Assembly (NCBI GenBank): GCA_035472475.1
Contig: DATIPA010000256.1
Location: 1-64,000 of the forward strand
Reading direction: 5' to 3'
Length of the DNA stretch: 64,000 bases
DNA from: JAFAXD01 sp035472475
GTDB taxonomy: Bacteria; Pseudomonadota; Alphaproteobacteria; Rhizobiales; Xanthobacteraceae
Below are positions 6,970-15,688 of the stretch, one piece after another; positions within the stretch are counted from its first letter, which is position 1, and every line of letters begins with the position of its first letter. The notes beneath the pieces were generated by a model. It saw only the letters and a program-made list of their open reading frames with translations. It did not search any database and was not told the DNA's origin. The position numbers were made by a program, and so were the translations under genes.

Positions 6970-7793
6970 GCCGCCTCCCCGTCCTCGACGAGCGCTTCAC
7001 ATCGCTGCGAGCGCACGAGCGCGACATGATGCGCGATGTCGAGCGACTCACGATCGCCGACCTGCGCAAGCTGCCGTTGCTCTCGGGCAACGCTAAGACG
7101 AGCGTGTCGCTGGACTTCCCGATCGGGCACACGTGCCAGCCGACCGCGCTGTGCTCGCGCCTCTGCTACGCGTCGCGGCCCGGGACCCCTGCACGGTGGG
7201 ACAAGAGCCTGCGGATGCGCCTGCGGACGCTGCACTACTTCCAGCTCGCGAGCACCGACGAGGCTTGCGACCGGCTGATCCGCGAGTACCGGAGCCAGCA
7301 GGCGAAGTGGCGCAAGCACGGCGTGGAGCTCACCCACCTGCGGATCAACGGGACCGGGGACCTGTGCCCGGAGGTGGTGCCAGCGCTGAACCAGTTCATG
7401 GAGCGGTGCCCAGACGTGCGGCTGTGGGTAGTGACCCGCAAGCTGGAGCTCGCCGCTCGGCTGCGGCAGTGCCCGAACTTGTACCTCCAGATCTCGGTGG
7501 ACGCGTCGAGTACACCTCGCTTCGTCCACGACGCCGAACGGATGGTGCGCGAAAACCTGCGCGCCTATCTCTCGTTCCTGCGGACCAGCACGAACGAGGA
7601 CGACCACGGCGCGGCCATCGTGTTCCACGAGAAGCGCACCGAGCTCCCCTGGGGCGGCGTGACCGATTGCCCGGCAGACGCGGGTCGCCTGCCCCTGAAC
7701 AACGTGCGCGGCAAAGGCGGCACGGCGTGCGCGACCTGCCGCAAGTGCTTCAGCGAAGAGACGCTCGCACGACAGCGGTTGACTGCAGCGTAG
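6966..7793 (+). CDS. GP88-like phage protein
   Basis: 275 residues from GTG 6966. LPLLSGNAKT, then DFPIGHTCQP with C-x5-C-x3-CYA, a RINGTGDL block and a C-terminal Cys cluster (CATCRKCF) match the gene product 88 family of actinobacteriophages, Cys-rich proteins sometimes compared with radical-SAM barrels. Biochemical role not established. The DUF5131 gene at 10156 shares the GC-x-CYA style and may be functionally related. Confidence 0.7.
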   Translation: MSRLPVLDERFTSLRAHERDMMRDVERLTIADLRKLPLLSGNAKTSVSLDFPIGHTCQPTALCSRLCYASRPGTPARWDKSLRMRLRTLHYFQLASTDEACDRLIREYRSQQAKWRKHGVELTHLRINGTGDLCPEVVPALNQFMERCPDVRLWVVTRKLELAARLRQCPNLYLQISVDASSTPRFVHDAERMVRENLRAYLSFLRTSTNEDDHGAAIVFHEKRTELPWGGVTDCPADAGRLPLNNVRGKGGTACATCRKCFSEETLARQRLTAA

Positions 7794-7813
7794 GCGCGCG
7801 GTAAACTCACGGC
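7779..7813 (+). promoter_or_regulatory. Leaderless promoter, TAAACT class
   Basis: TTGACT (7779-7784), 17-base spacer ending GCGCGG, -10 TAAACT (7802-7807), 6 bases to ATG 7814. The CTAC half-site is absent. Confidence 0.65.
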
Positions 7814-8074
7814 ATGAGACGACCGATCTTGATGGGAGAGGCGGAGCGCATCGCGACTGGCACCGAGGAACCGTTCCAGGAGCCGCTCACGCGCAGCCTG
7901 CTTGCGGGATGGATCAAATCGGACGACGAGTTCGTGAGCATCACCTCCAAGTGCCACCGGACCGCAGGCGTGAAAGTCTGGTACCACTCGGCGGACGGAA
8001 CGGCGCATCTCGTGTGCGCGAAGTGCAAGGCTGGTGTGGTGCGGCTGCAGATCGCACACGAGGTCCCGTCATGA
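7814..8074 (+). CDS. Small zinc-type protein
   Basis: 86 residues, leaderless. CH-x19-C-x2-C near the C-terminus (TSKCHRTAG, HLVCAKCKAG) is a plausible zinc site in a small beta domain. First gene of a coupled run to 9926. Confidence 0.6.
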   Translation: MRRPILMGEAERIATGTEEPFQEPLTRSLLAGWIKSDDEFVSITSKCHRTAGVKVWYHSADGTAHLVCAKCKAGVVRLQIAHEVPS

Positions 8075-8382
8075 TCTCGCTATTGGTCTGCCGCGGAGAC
8101 TTCGAGCAGCAGTGGATCGCCGCGCTCTGCGCCGAGGGCGAGCTCGAACAAGCCGAGCACGAGTGTGAGGAGGATCTCGAACGCGAGGAGGAGCTGGCAC
8201 TGGAGCACGCGTACGCCGACGAGCCGGACGAGTGGCCGTGGTACGCCGAGGCGCCCAGCGAGGCCGAGGCCGGCGAGATCATCGAGGACGCCGACCTGCT
8301 CGGATGGCCGGTGGCGGAGACCGACGAGGTAGACCCGGATGATGAGATCGCGCTGGACGCGCAGGAAGGTGAGGACGAATGA
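8071..8382 (+). CDS. Highly acidic small protein
   Basis: 103 residues from ATG 8071 (ATGA overlap). Roughly a third Glu/Asp, with long acidic helices and an acidic tail (ALDAQEGEDE). Strongly acidic small early phage proteins can act as DNA mimics against host DNA-binding or defence proteins; that is only a possibility here. Confidence 0.55.
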   Translation: MISLLVCRGDFEQQWIAALCAEGELEQAEHECEEDLEREEELALEHAYADEPDEWPWYAEAPSEAEAGEIIEDADLLGWPVAETDEVDPDDEIALDAQEGEDE

Positions 8383-8624
8383 AGATCAATCTGTATGAAC
8401 TCGAGCGCAAGGCGGTGGCATCCGCAGAATGGACGAATCCAGATGGGCCGCAAGGAGCGTCACCCTCGGAAACACTTGCCCTGATCGCACGCGTTCGGGA
8501 ACTGGAGAAGATGCTAACGATCCTATCGGACGAGATCGAGCAGGCAGGTGATGATCCGAATGGCGATGTGTGCAGCGTCAGGATAGTGCGAGAGCTTGTC
8601 GCCAATGGGACGATTCTGCCATGA
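8379..8624 (+). CDS. Small helical early protein
   Basis: 81 residues, ATGA overlap. Contains LALIARVRELEKMLTILSDEIEQA, a likely coiled coil. Function unknown. Confidence 0.5.
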   Translation: MKINLYELERKAVASAEWTNPDGPQGASPSETLALIARVRELEKMLTILSDEIEQAGDDPNGDVCSVRIVRELVANGTILP

Positions 8625-9232
8625 TCACATCGGTCGACAGCCCGATCGACATCAAGCACGTGCGCGGCATCGAGCCGGGCGCGAGCGCGCTGTTCTCGGC
8701 AGACGAGTTCCACCGCTACGGGCTCGAGCGGGATCTGCGACCGAGAGGTCAGCCACTGATGGACGCGATCGCTGCGCTCATGCCGCGCCGGTTGGTCGCG
8801 ATCGGGATGAACCCGTCGGTTGCGAACGCGTTCAAGCCCGATCCTACGATCACGCGCGAGCTGGGGTTCGCACGCAACTGGGGCTGTTCGCTATTCAGCA
8901 AGGGGAACCTCTACGGCTGGGTGGACCCCAAGCCGGTGAAGATGTGGGCTGAGCACCGCGCCGGCACGGACATCGTGGGCCCGCACAACGACGACGCCAT
9001 CCGCACCATGCTCACCATGCTCAAGCGCGATGGCGGGATCGCGCTCGCTTGTTGGGGCAAGATGCACAGCAAGGGCGATCACTGCCTGCAGGAGGCGCGC
9101 ATGATGGCGATGGTCCGCATGGCTGACGAGGTCGGCGTGACGTGGCAGTGCCTCGGCAAGAACAAGGACGGATCACCCAAGCATCCGTTGTATCTGCCGG
9201 CGAGCGCCAGGCTGGAGTCGTGGCCGAGGTGA
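8621..9232 (+). CDS. DUF1643 family protein
   Basis: 203 residues from ATG 8621. RRLVAIGMNPSVAN, DPTI, an aromatic-rich centre (LFSKGNLYGWVDPKP) and ACWGKMHSK match DUF1643, a family found in phages and bacteria and thought from fold comparison to relate to uracil-DNA-glycosylase-like proteins. Activity is unproven. Its presence among methylases and Cys-rich modifying proteins would fit DNA modification. Confidence 0.75.
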   Translation: MITSVDSPIDIKHVRGIEPGASALFSADEFHRYGLERDLRPRGQPLMDAIAALMPRRLVAIGMNPSVANAFKPDPTITRELGFARNWGCSLFSKGNLYGWVDPKPVKMWAEHRAGTDIVGPHNDDAIRTMLTMLKRDGGIALACWGKMHSKGDHCLQEARMMAMVRMADEVGVTWQCLGKNKDGSPKHPLYLPASARLESWPR

Positions 9233-9519
9233 GCGACGTCTTTGCTGGATGCCGGTGTCTGGTAGCATGTCCGCCTGAATGCGCGCCTTACGGGCTCCCC
9301 GAGGACGTGATCCAGGCCTTCGTGGTTGGATCCGCATACATTTTCGACGCCACACGCGAGGCATCTGTTGTCGCGCGACGGGACCGCAGAACGATAGCAT
9401 TCCTGTTCAACTGCAAGCTCGTAGTGATTCGCCCATCCGATGATCCAGACACGATCGCGCGCAGGTGGTGGTTTGATGCGAATGGCGAGACCCCAGAACA
9501 GACATGGGCGCGACGATGA
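9229..9519 (+). CDS. Small Cys-rich early protein
   Basis: 96 residues from GTG 9229 (GTGA overlap). N-terminal GCRCLVACPPECAPYG has five closely spaced Cys; the remainder is a small alpha/beta domain. No family recognised. Confidence 0.5.
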   Translation: MSDVFAGCRCLVACPPECAPYGLPEDVIQAFVVGSAYIFDATREASVVARRDRRTIAFLFNCKLVVIRPSDDPDTIARRWWFDANGETPEQTWARR

Positions 9520-9926
9520 TCGCCCGCCTGGAGTTCCGCGTGGACGGGTTCCCCCAGACCAAGGGGAGCTGGAAGGTCGCCGGCCGCAAGCGCAACGGCG
9601 CGCCGCGCATGCTGCCCGACAACCCGGCCGAGACGTCATGGGCCGAGAGCGTGGCATGGGCCGCGAAGGCAGCGTTACGCGGTCACCATTCGACCGGCGA
9701 TGACCGCCGCTATGCCGTGGCGCTGGACTTCACGCTCGTGCCGCCGCCAAACCGCGGCAAGACGAACCGACGCGACCTCGACAAGTTGGCGCGCTCGGTG
9801 CTCGACGCGTTGACCGGGATCGTCTGGCATGACGACGAGCAGGTGGACCGACTCGAGCTCAGCAAGAGCGTGACCGGACCCGGGCGACCCAAGCCCGGGG
9901 TTGCAATCGTCATCGTAGCGCTGTAA
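9516..9926 (+). CDS. rusA: RusA-type Holliday junction resolvase
   Basis: 136 residues from ATG 9516 (ATGA overlap). N-terminal GFPQTKGSWK and the conserved block RRDLDKLARSVLDALTG followed by WHDDEQVDRL give the catalytic Asp set of RusA resolvases, which act as dimers cleaving four-way junctions. Length is normal for the family. Likely role: resolving phage recombination or replication intermediates before packaging. The end of the gene contains the next promoter. Confidence 0.9.
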   Translation: MIARLEFRVDGFPQTKGSWKVAGRKRNGAPRMLPDNPAETSWAESVAWAAKAALRGHHSTGDDRRYAVALDFTLVPPPNRGKTNRRDLDKLARSVLDALTGIVWHDDEQVDRLELSKSVTGPGRPKPGVAIVIVAL

Positions 9927-9935
9927 ACTGCAGGG
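9901..9935 (+). promoter_or_regulatory. Leaderless promoter, TAAACT class
   Basis: TTGCAA (9901-9906), 17-base spacer with GTAGCGCTG, -10 TAAACT (9924-9929), 6 bases to ATG 9936. Confidence 0.6.
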
Positions 9936-10166
9936 ATGAAGGATCATGTTGCCCCATACTGGCACCCGGACGGCTGGCAGAGCGGAACCCTGATTCGCGA
10001 GGTGCTCCAACCACCGCCCAGTGCCCGCAGGCTCGGGCTCCGCATCGCCGGCGGCGTCGTGATGCTCTGCGTCGGTGCCTGCATCATGGGCGCGATCGCG
10101 CAGCGGCTCGAGGCGAGCGACCGAGCGGCAGTGTCGCGGATCAGCGAGATGCGCTGTGGAAGATAG
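9936..10166 (+). CDS. Small membrane protein
   Basis: 76 residues, leaderless. One transmembrane helix at about residues 34-54 (LRIAGGVVMLCVGACIMGAI) with a soluble part on each side. Overlaps the DUF5131 gene by 11 bases. Function unknown. Confidence 0.6.
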   Translation: MKDHVAPYWHPDGWQSGTLIREVLQPPPSARRLGLRIAGGVVMLCVGACIMGAIAQRLEASDRAAVSRISEMRCGR

Positions 10167-11016
10167 CCACATCAGCTGGACCGACCACACGCACAACATC
10201 TGGATCGGCTGCGAGCATGCTCCGGCCTCCGATGATCCTGCCGACAGGCGCACGAGTCCCGGGTGCGACAACTGCTACGCTGAAGCGATTGATGGCCGGT
10301 TCGGGGGCGGTCACTGGGGCCCTGGCACGCCGCGCCGGTTCCTATCCGACGCCTACTGGCGCAAGCCGATCAGCTGGAACGCGCGCGCCCGGAAGAACGG
10401 CGTGCGCGAGCGCGTGTTCTGCTCGTCGCTCGCGGACTGGGCGGAGATCCGGGACGGCGAGGTCGGCGCGGCGATGGACCGCGAGCGAGCGCGGCTGTGG
10501 AAGCTGATCCCGGCGACGCCATGGCTGGACTGGCTACTCCTCAGTAAGCGCCCGCAGAACTGGCGAGACCGCCTGCTGCTCCCTTGGCACCACGACCCAT
10601 GGCCCAACGTCTGGCTCGGGGTGACCGGAGAAAACACGGAGCAGCTCTTGCGTCGCGTGTCGATCCTGCGCAGGACGCCGGCGGCGAAGCGGTTCATCTC
10701 GGCGGAGCCGCTGCTCGAGCACATCCCTGCCGAGGTGTGGGACGACGCGCTTGGCATCGGTCGGACCTTCGGCGCTGATTACCCGGAGATCAACTGGCTG
10801 ATCATCGGCGACGAGAGCGGGCCGCACCGCAGGCCGGCGCAGGTGGACTGGTACCGCACGGCGCGCGAGGCGGCGCTGCGCCATGGTGTGGCGCTGCACG
10901 TCAAGCAGTGGAATGGACCCACATCGCCTGGCATGCACGGCGATGGTGCGACCGGAAAGGGCAAGATCCATCTGCCGATCCTCGACGGGAAAAGGTGGGA
11001 CCAGATCCCACGTTGA
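10156..11016 (+). CDS. DUF5131 (Gp37/Gp68-like) protein
   Basis: 286 residues from GTG 10156. Begins HISWTDHTHNIWIGC and continues SPGCDNCYAEAIDGRFGG, the signature start of the DUF5131 family. Further blocks (LLSKRPQNW, WLGVTGEN, RFISAEPLLEHI, WLIIGDESGP) are all typical. The family has radical-SAM-like character and an unproven role. Full length. Confidence 0.88.
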   Translation: MEDSHISWTDHTHNIWIGCEHAPASDDPADRRTSPGCDNCYAEAIDGRFGGGHWGPGTPRRFLSDAYWRKPISWNARARKNGVRERVFCSSLADWAEIRDGEVGAAMDRERARLWKLIPATPWLDWLLLSKRPQNWRDRLLLPWHHDPWPNVWLGVTGENTEQLLRRVSILRRTPAAKRFISAEPLLEHIPAEVWDDALGIGRTFGADYPEINWLIIGDESGPHRRPAQVDWYRTAREAALRHGVALHVKQWNGPTSPGMHGDGATGKGKIHLPILDGKRWDQIPR

Positions 11017-11047
11017 CGAGCGCGAGTAGTTCCGCTACAAACATTGG
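11013..11047 (+). promoter_or_regulatory. Leaderless promoter with perfect operator
   Basis: TTGACG (11013-11018), 17-base spacer, TACAAA (11036-11041), 6 bases to ATG 11048. Operator GTAGTTCCGCTAC 11026-11038. Confidence 0.75.
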
Positions 11048-12481
11048 ATGGACGATACCAAGACGAAGAACGAGAAGAACCCTCTCGACGAGATGCTCCA
11101 CAATCTGATCGTGCGTTTGCATAGCGAAGGACTGAACGGACAGCTGCATCAGCTCGCGCTCGTATTGAGTGATACGCGAGATCTAGCGCGCGCCACGCGC
11201 CGCCTGGCCAAGGAAGAACAGATATTGTTCCTCGATCGAATCGAGCAGTTAACTACGCGTTTCGATTCCGCGCGGGAGGTGGCGACGGCTCATAGCGATC
11301 GTCTCGATGGCGAGATCCGCGAGCGCTCGCAGCGTCAGACCGAGATCACCGGCCGGCTCGCGGATTTGGAACGGCGAATGGTTCCGGTCGAGCTCAAGGT
11401 CGATGCGGCAACGGACGACCCGGACCGGATGGCGATCGGGCTCACCGAGTTATTCCGTGATGTGGCGAAGCGGCCGGCATCGGCGGAATCCGGTGGCGGC
11501 CTGTCGGATGTCGCCCGACCGGAATCGAATCGTGATCGCGCAATCCGCATCGTGCAGGTCATGGAAGACGGCGACGCGGCGCAACCGACAGCCGAGCACG
11601 TTGGGGGTGGCGTCTACCAGGTCACGGGTCTCGATACATCGAGGCTTGGGCATGCGAGAGCGACGACGGTAGAGCGCACCGAGGCGAGCTTGACCGCGGA
11701 CCGCAAGGCGGCGGAGGGGATCGCGCGCAAGCACTGGAACAAGAACCACTCGGCGGAGAACTGGAACGGAGCGCCGGAGTGGGTGCTCGGCGCGCTCTGC
11801 GAGGTCATGGGCATGGAGATGGCGCAGCGCATGAAGGCAAGGGCGCAATGTCATGTGACCGAACTGCTACGGCAGGACTTGGCCGTGGCGCGCGAGCTGC
11901 TGAGCGACGTCTGGGCGCTCGTCGTGAAACCGGATGGGTACGGGTCGTCGTTCTGCCCCGAGCCGGGGATCGACGAAACCACGCCGGCGCAGGCAGTGAG
12001 CGCCGTGCTGGCCAACCTGCGCGCGCAGATCGGAGCGAGGGATTCGACGATCAGCAATGCCAAGCTCGCGATGACCGAGCTCTACGGACCGGCAGGCGCT
12101 CTGCTGTGGGATGAGTACGTCGCGGCCGGCTGGCCCGATGATGTCGAGCGCCGGCACTCCGGGCTTGTCGAGAGGATCCAGATGCTGGCCAAGCCGCTCG
12201 ACCCGCGCCCGAATGAGCTCGAGCGGCGCCATCTGACGAGCACGATCGATGATCTGCGCAAGGAAGCCACGCGTGGTCTGGCGGAGCGCGCGAAGCTCAA
12301 GCAGACCATCGCGGACCAAGCGGCACAGATGGGCCGGCTCATGGCACGGGAGCGGATGCTCAAGAAAACCATCGAGTCGACGCTCGCAGCATGGGCCCAG
12401 GAAGCTTGCGCGCGGTCGACGAGGGCCGCACTGAATGCCGAGGACCGACAGAGCGACGACGATCAGATCTGCGGCGCTTGA
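11048..12481 (+). CDS. Large coiled-coil early protein with a tape-measure-like motif
   Basis: 477 residues, leaderless; the largest protein of the early region. N-terminal coiled coil (residues 20-120) ends in DDPDRMAIGLTELFRDVAK at about 123-141, nearly the same as the C-terminal motif of the tape measure protein at 37369-39288. The middle contains a globular section (GIARKHWNKNHSAENW, CPEPGIDETTPA) and the last 130 residues are again coiled coil. Function unknown; long coiled-coil early proteins with host-targeting roles exist in phages but nothing specific can be said. Confidence 0.65.
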   Translation: MDDTKTKNEKNPLDEMLHNLIVRLHSEGLNGQLHQLALVLSDTRDLARATRRLAKEEQILFLDRIEQLTTRFDSAREVATAHSDRLDGEIRERSQRQTEITGRLADLERRMVPVELKVDAATDDPDRMAIGLTELFRDVAKRPASAESGGGLSDVARPESNRDRAIRIVQVMEDGDAAQPTAEHVGGGVYQVTGLDTSRLGHARATTVERTEASLTADRKAAEGIARKHWNKNHSAENWNGAPEWVLGALCEVMGMEMAQRMKARAQCHVTELLRQDLAVARELLSDVWALVVKPDGYGSSFCPEPGIDETTPAQAVSAVLANLRAQIGARDSTISNAKLAMTELYGPAGALLWDEYVAAGWPDDVERRHSGLVERIQMLAKPLDPRPNELERRHLTSTIDDLRKEATRGLAERAKLKQTIADQAAQMGRLMARERMLKKTIESTLAAWAQEACARSTRAALNAEDRQSDDDQICGA

Positions 12482-12512
12482 CCCGGGCGTAACGCCGCGG
12501 TAAACTCGGAGG
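12478..12512 (+). promoter_or_regulatory. Leaderless promoter, TAAACT class
   Basis: TTGACC (12478-12483), 17-base spacer with GTAACGCCGCGG, -10 TAAACT (12501-12506), 6 bases (CGGAGG) to ATG 12513. CGGAGG could also act as a ribosome site, but it touches the ATG. Confidence 0.65.
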
Positions 12513-12746
12513 ATGAAACGACTCAGACGCGAACAACTCGCCATGATGGCGACGTCCAAGGCATTTATCATCGCAGCCGAGAACCTAACCCGCATGGCCT
12601 TCAGCAGCGCGTCGATTGCGCTCGGCTTGCCAATCGATAGCAATGACCGGCGAGTGGCAGCCCTACGCAGGGCCGTGCACGAGACGGTGGAAGCGCGTAA
12701 CGCGGTGCTCAAGATGCTTGAGGATCAGACAAGCGAGAACGAATGA
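12513..12746 (+). CDS. Small helical early protein
   Basis: 77 residues, leaderless. Fully helical prediction (QLAMMATSKAFIIAAENLTRM, RVAALRRAVHETVEARNAV). Starts a coupled run to 15167. Confidence 0.55.
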   Translation: MKRLRREQLAMMATSKAFIIAAENLTRMAFSSASIALGLPIDSNDRRVAALRRAVHETVEARNAVLKMLEDQTSENE

Positions 12747-13393
12747 CCTACGCCGAGACGAAGCTCCTACTCGAGTACGCTCGGCTGATGATGGAGATCA
12801 TCGTCTACAGCAACACCGCCGAGGTCGCGCGCAAGCAGGGCTACATGCTGTCGCCGACCGACCGGCTCACGGTTGTGCGGACCAGCGAGAGTAAGGGCTT
12901 CCGCGAACACCGGGACTTCGTGGCGCGTCTCGCCCCGTCCACGCGCAAGCGCTACCTCGCGCAGGTGCGCCAGCAACTGGACGCGATGCGCGAGGTATTC
13001 GCCAAGGCCAAGGCCGACGGCGATCCGATGTCCCTCGATGCGTTCGAGATCACGGTCCGCGATGCCGAGACAGGCGAGGCGATCGGCGACCTCGATCCCG
13101 TCATTCGCGCGGCCGAGAAGCAAGCATCACGGGACGTGGACGCCGCTGCGCTGGCCTCGGGCGAGAGGTCTCGCGCGCAGCTCAAGGCCGAGAACGGCGC
13201 GTTCGCGTTTCCCCGCGACCGTATCCGGCTCGAGCCGTCCGGCTTCTGCCCCGCGAGCGGCGGCGGGATCCCGGGCGCGTTCGTTGAGGGCTCGGCGCTG
13301 CTCGTCCAGTGCCCCAGCTGCAAGGCGCGCTGGGCCGCGCACGACATCCCGTTCAGGCTTCCCAACCACGAACCGCAGACCGAGGGACCATGA
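12743..13393 (+). CDS. Helical protein with C-terminal zinc ribbon
   Basis: 216 residues (ATGA overlap). N-terminal helical domain, middle AFEITVRDAETGEAIGD, and a C-terminal segment GFCPAS ... LLVQCPSCKARW that gives a CxA/CxxC metal site. Possibly a nucleic-acid-binding protein; no family recognised. Confidence 0.55.
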   Translation: MTYAETKLLLEYARLMMEIIVYSNTAEVARKQGYMLSPTDRLTVVRTSESKGFREHRDFVARLAPSTRKRYLAQVRQQLDAMREVFAKAKADGDPMSLDAFEITVRDAETGEAIGDLDPVIRAAEKQASRDVDAAALASGERSRAQLKAENGAFAFPRDRIRLEPSGFCPASGGGIPGAFVEGSALLVQCPSCKARWAAHDIPFRLPNHEPQTEGP

Positions 13394-13635
13394 CCACAAT
13401 GAAATGTTGCCACATTGCCGATGAGGGCCAACGCCTACTCAAGCAACCCGGGCTGCTGTCGGGTGACGAACGGATGATCATCGATCGCCATGGCTGCAAG
13501 ACGATCCCTGAATGGGAGATCTTCGGCGGCGGAAACTACGAGAACATCACGCACGCTTGCTCGGCACACGTTGGCGTGCTGCTCACCGAAGGCGCCAACA
13601 ACCAAGTGTACCCGCTGCCGGACTACAAATCATGA
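13390..13635 (+). CDS. Small early protein, unknown
   Basis: 81 residues from ATG 13390 (ATGA overlap). Cys at MKCCH, RHGCK and THACSAH, with His next to two of them, could form a metal site. No family recognised. Confidence 0.5.
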   Translation: MTTMKCCHIADEGQRLLKQPGLLSGDERMIIDRHGCKTIPEWEIFGGGNYENITHACSAHVGVLLTEGANNQVYPLPDYKS

Positions 13636-13645
13636 CCGAGGGACT

Positions 13646-14074
13646 ATGAGCAAGCCCAATGGCACGATCCATCATTGCGCCGATTGCGGCAAGCCGGATC
13701 ACCATCGCCAGAACTGTCCCGATACGCGCATCTCTCCTCGGCTGCCGCGCGATAATCTCTCGGACCGGGCCGCGACGATGGCTCGCGAATCCGGGCGCTC
13801 TCTCGCAGAGGCCGGGCGGGAATTTGGCATCGGGCGCGAGGCTGTGCGACAAGCGTGGGCTCGCATGTGGCCCGGCGAACAACGGGCCCCCGCTCGCTCT
13901 AGAAAGGTGCCGAGCGGCGAGCGTCATCATGGTGCAAAGATCACCGACAGGCAGGTAGCCAAGATCCGCGCTAGGCGCGCTAATGGAGAATCGCTCGCAT
14001 CCATCTGCGCCGATTACGGGATCGCGAGATCCACTGCCAGTAAAATCGCCAACGGAAAGCGAAGGAAGCAATGA
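13646..14074 (+). CDS. Zinc-knuckle plus double-HTH DNA-binding protein
   Basis: 142 residues from ATG 13646, with GAGGGA upstream. Residues 11-24 form a CCHC zinc knuckle (C-x2-C-x4-H-x4-C, CADCGKPDHHRQNC), a motif of retroviral nucleocapsids rarely seen in phages. Two helix-turn-helix segments follow: RSLAEAGREFGIGREAVRQAW and the C-terminal KITDRQVAKIRARR ... CADYGIARSTASKIANGK. The basic tail fits DNA or RNA binding. Candidate regulator of the repeated operator, though unproven. Confidence 0.65.
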   Translation: MSKPNGTIHHCADCGKPDHHRQNCPDTRISPRLPRDNLSDRAATMARESGRSLAEAGREFGIGREAVRQAWARMWPGEQRAPARSRKVPSGERHHGAKITDRQVAKIRARRANGESLASICADYGIARSTASKIANGKRRKQ

Positions 14075-15009
14075 CCGACCCGATCGAAACCACGACTGAG
14101 AACGCCCGCGCGCAATGGCATTACCCGCCGCTCCACGTGGGGGTCCTGCCGAGCGAGGCCGACGAGCTACAGTTGAAGCTGTCGGATCGCCTGCACCGGG
14201 CCGCCCGGCTCCACGCGCTCCAGGCGATCGCAGACCTCGGGCGGGTGTTCGACGCCGAGGATGCGGAGCCGGCGATCGAGGAGTTCGGCCAGCTGCTCGT
14301 GCACGCGTCGCTCATGGCCGGGTGCTACCGGATGGCGATCGCGCCGATCATCGCGCTCGGGCGCGCGCTCACCAAGGACAGCGCGATCAGCAGCGAGCTG
14401 CCGCTCAAGCCGGCCGCCGCGCTTGCCGCCGCCGTGCTCAAGGGCGAGCCAATCGACATCGTGCGCGGGCTGGCCATGGCGATCGCGAAGGCGCTCGACG
14501 ACTGCGAAATCGTGCATGAGCTCAAGATCGACCCGCTGGAGCTGTTCAAGGTCGCCGCGCGCGAGATGCTCGAGGGCAAGTCGGCCTCCGCCTCGGCGGT
14601 GCTGGCCGTGCAGCCGGTTGCGCCGGACAAGGCGACGCTGCGCGCCGAGGCATGGGCGCAGCTCCGCCAGGCCAGCGAGGTCGTCGTGGCGGACGAGCAG
14701 ACCGAGGCGGCTACGCCGGAGCAGCACGTCAGCGTCGAGCACTGGTTCAAGACCGAGTTCCCGATCGGTCCATCCGTGTCGCATGCCGAGCTCGACGCTG
14801 CAGCCCTGCGCATCGGGCCGCCCGGCTCCATGTTCGAACGCGCGATCCTGCCGGACCCTGGCAACCCGGGAGGGCAAGGCGCCTTCGGCGAGCATTCATG
14901 GCCACGGAACCATCGGTGGGAGACCGATGAGGAGCTCCGCGTTCGCATCAAGACGGCACTGTCATCCCCGGATGGCAAGCTGCCAGCATGCCACGAACCG
15001 AAGAAGTAA
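14071..15009 (+). CDS. Early protein, unknown
   Basis: 312 residues (ATGA overlap). Helical N-terminal two thirds (KLSDRLHRAARLHALQAIAD, ALAAAVLKGEPIDIVRGLAM), Ala/Glu linker, then a C-terminal domain containing WFKTEFPIGPSVSHAELD and WETDEELRVRIKTAL. No family recognised. It overlaps the next gene by 22 bases. Confidence 0.6.
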   Translation: MTDPIETTTENARAQWHYPPLHVGVLPSEADELQLKLSDRLHRAARLHALQAIADLGRVFDAEDAEPAIEEFGQLLVHASLMAGCYRMAIAPIIALGRALTKDSAISSELPLKPAAALAAAVLKGEPIDIVRGLAMAIAKALDDCEIVHELKIDPLELFKVAAREMLEGKSASASAVLAVQPVAPDKATLRAEAWAQLRQASEVVVADEQTEAATPEQHVSVEHWFKTEFPIGPSVSHAELDAAALRIGPPGSMFERAILPDPGNPGGQGAFGEHSWPRNHRWETDEELRVRIKTALSSPDGKLPACHEPKK

Positions 15010-15167
15010 CGCGCTGCGGCGACTGCGATGCCGACCTCACACACCGCGCGATCGTGGTCACCATGGAGACCGGCGGCCAAGTCGGCGCCGTCCGCATGCC
15101 CCGCGGCGAGGTCAAACTTTGCGCGGGCTGCGCGATCCGCGGCGTCCGGCCCGACAAGATCGTGTGA
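14988..15167 (+). CDS. Small zinc-ribbon protein
   Basis: 59 residues from ATG 14988, inside the last 22 bases of the upstream gene. Two CxxC knuckles, CGDCDADL and CAGCAIRG, about 36 residues apart, frame a short beta segment (HRAIVVTMETGGQ, GAVRMPRGEVKL): a classic four-Cys zinc ribbon. Small enough to be missed by length cut-offs. Confidence 0.6.
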   Translation: MPRTEEVTRCGDCDADLTHRAIVVTMETGGQVGAVRMPRGEVKLCAGCAIRGVRPDKIV

Positions 15168-15202
15168 TTGCATTCGCACAGTAAACGTGCCAGAATGCGA
15201 GC
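15168..15202 (+). promoter_or_regulatory. Leaderless promoter with divergent -10
   Basis: TTGCAT (15168-15173), 17-base spacer, CAGAAT (15191-15196), 6 bases to ATG 15203. A TAAACG that resembles the other class lies in the spacer at 15182. Weaker match than the others. Confidence 0.45.
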
Positions 15203-15688
15203 ATGACCATCCAGGAAACATCACGGGCCAGCTACGAGCGGCTGGTTGCGGCAGGCTTACTCAAGGCCAAACAGCAGCGGATCATGGACGTGCTCACCAC
15301 CATCGGGACGGCGACCAGCGGCGAGATCATCGATCTGATCGGCGGCGTCCGCAATGTCAACGCATGGCGTGGACGCTTCACTGAACTCTCGGCCCGTGGC
15401 CTGATCCGCGAGGTCAGCGTGCGGAAATGTGAGATCAGCGGGCGCGAATGCATCGTCTGGGGCCCAACGGGGCGCGACAAGCCGCTCGATCCGCACGCGG
15501 GCAGCGGCCGGCGCAAGCACGCGTTCACCCGGCGCAAGAAGGGGCGATGGCAGGCTGCGGCGGCGGCTATGGCCAAGGTCATACAATCGCTGCTCGATAC
15601 GAGGACGATCGCTAACTCGGATCACGCCACGGAATGCCACCGAGCGCTTGCGGAGTACGCGCGGCTCGGCGGACGGGTGGCATCGTGA
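15203..15688 (+). CDS. Winged-helix DNA-binding protein
   Basis: 161 residues. Residues 20-90 read as a winged helix: KQQRIMDVLTTIG, SGEIIDLIGG, a recognition-like helix VNAWRGRFTELSARGLI and a wing with REVSVRKCEISGRECIVW. This layout is common in phage regulators that sense nothing and simply bind DNA. C-terminus basic then helical. Candidate regulator. Confidence 0.65.
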   Translation: MTIQETSRASYERLVAAGLLKAKQQRIMDVLTTIGTATSGEIIDLIGGVRNVNAWRGRFTELSARGLIREVSVRKCEISGRECIVWGPTGRDKPLDPHAGSGRRKHAFTRRKKGRWQAAAAAMAKVIQSLLDTRTIANSDHATECHRALAEYARLGGRVAS

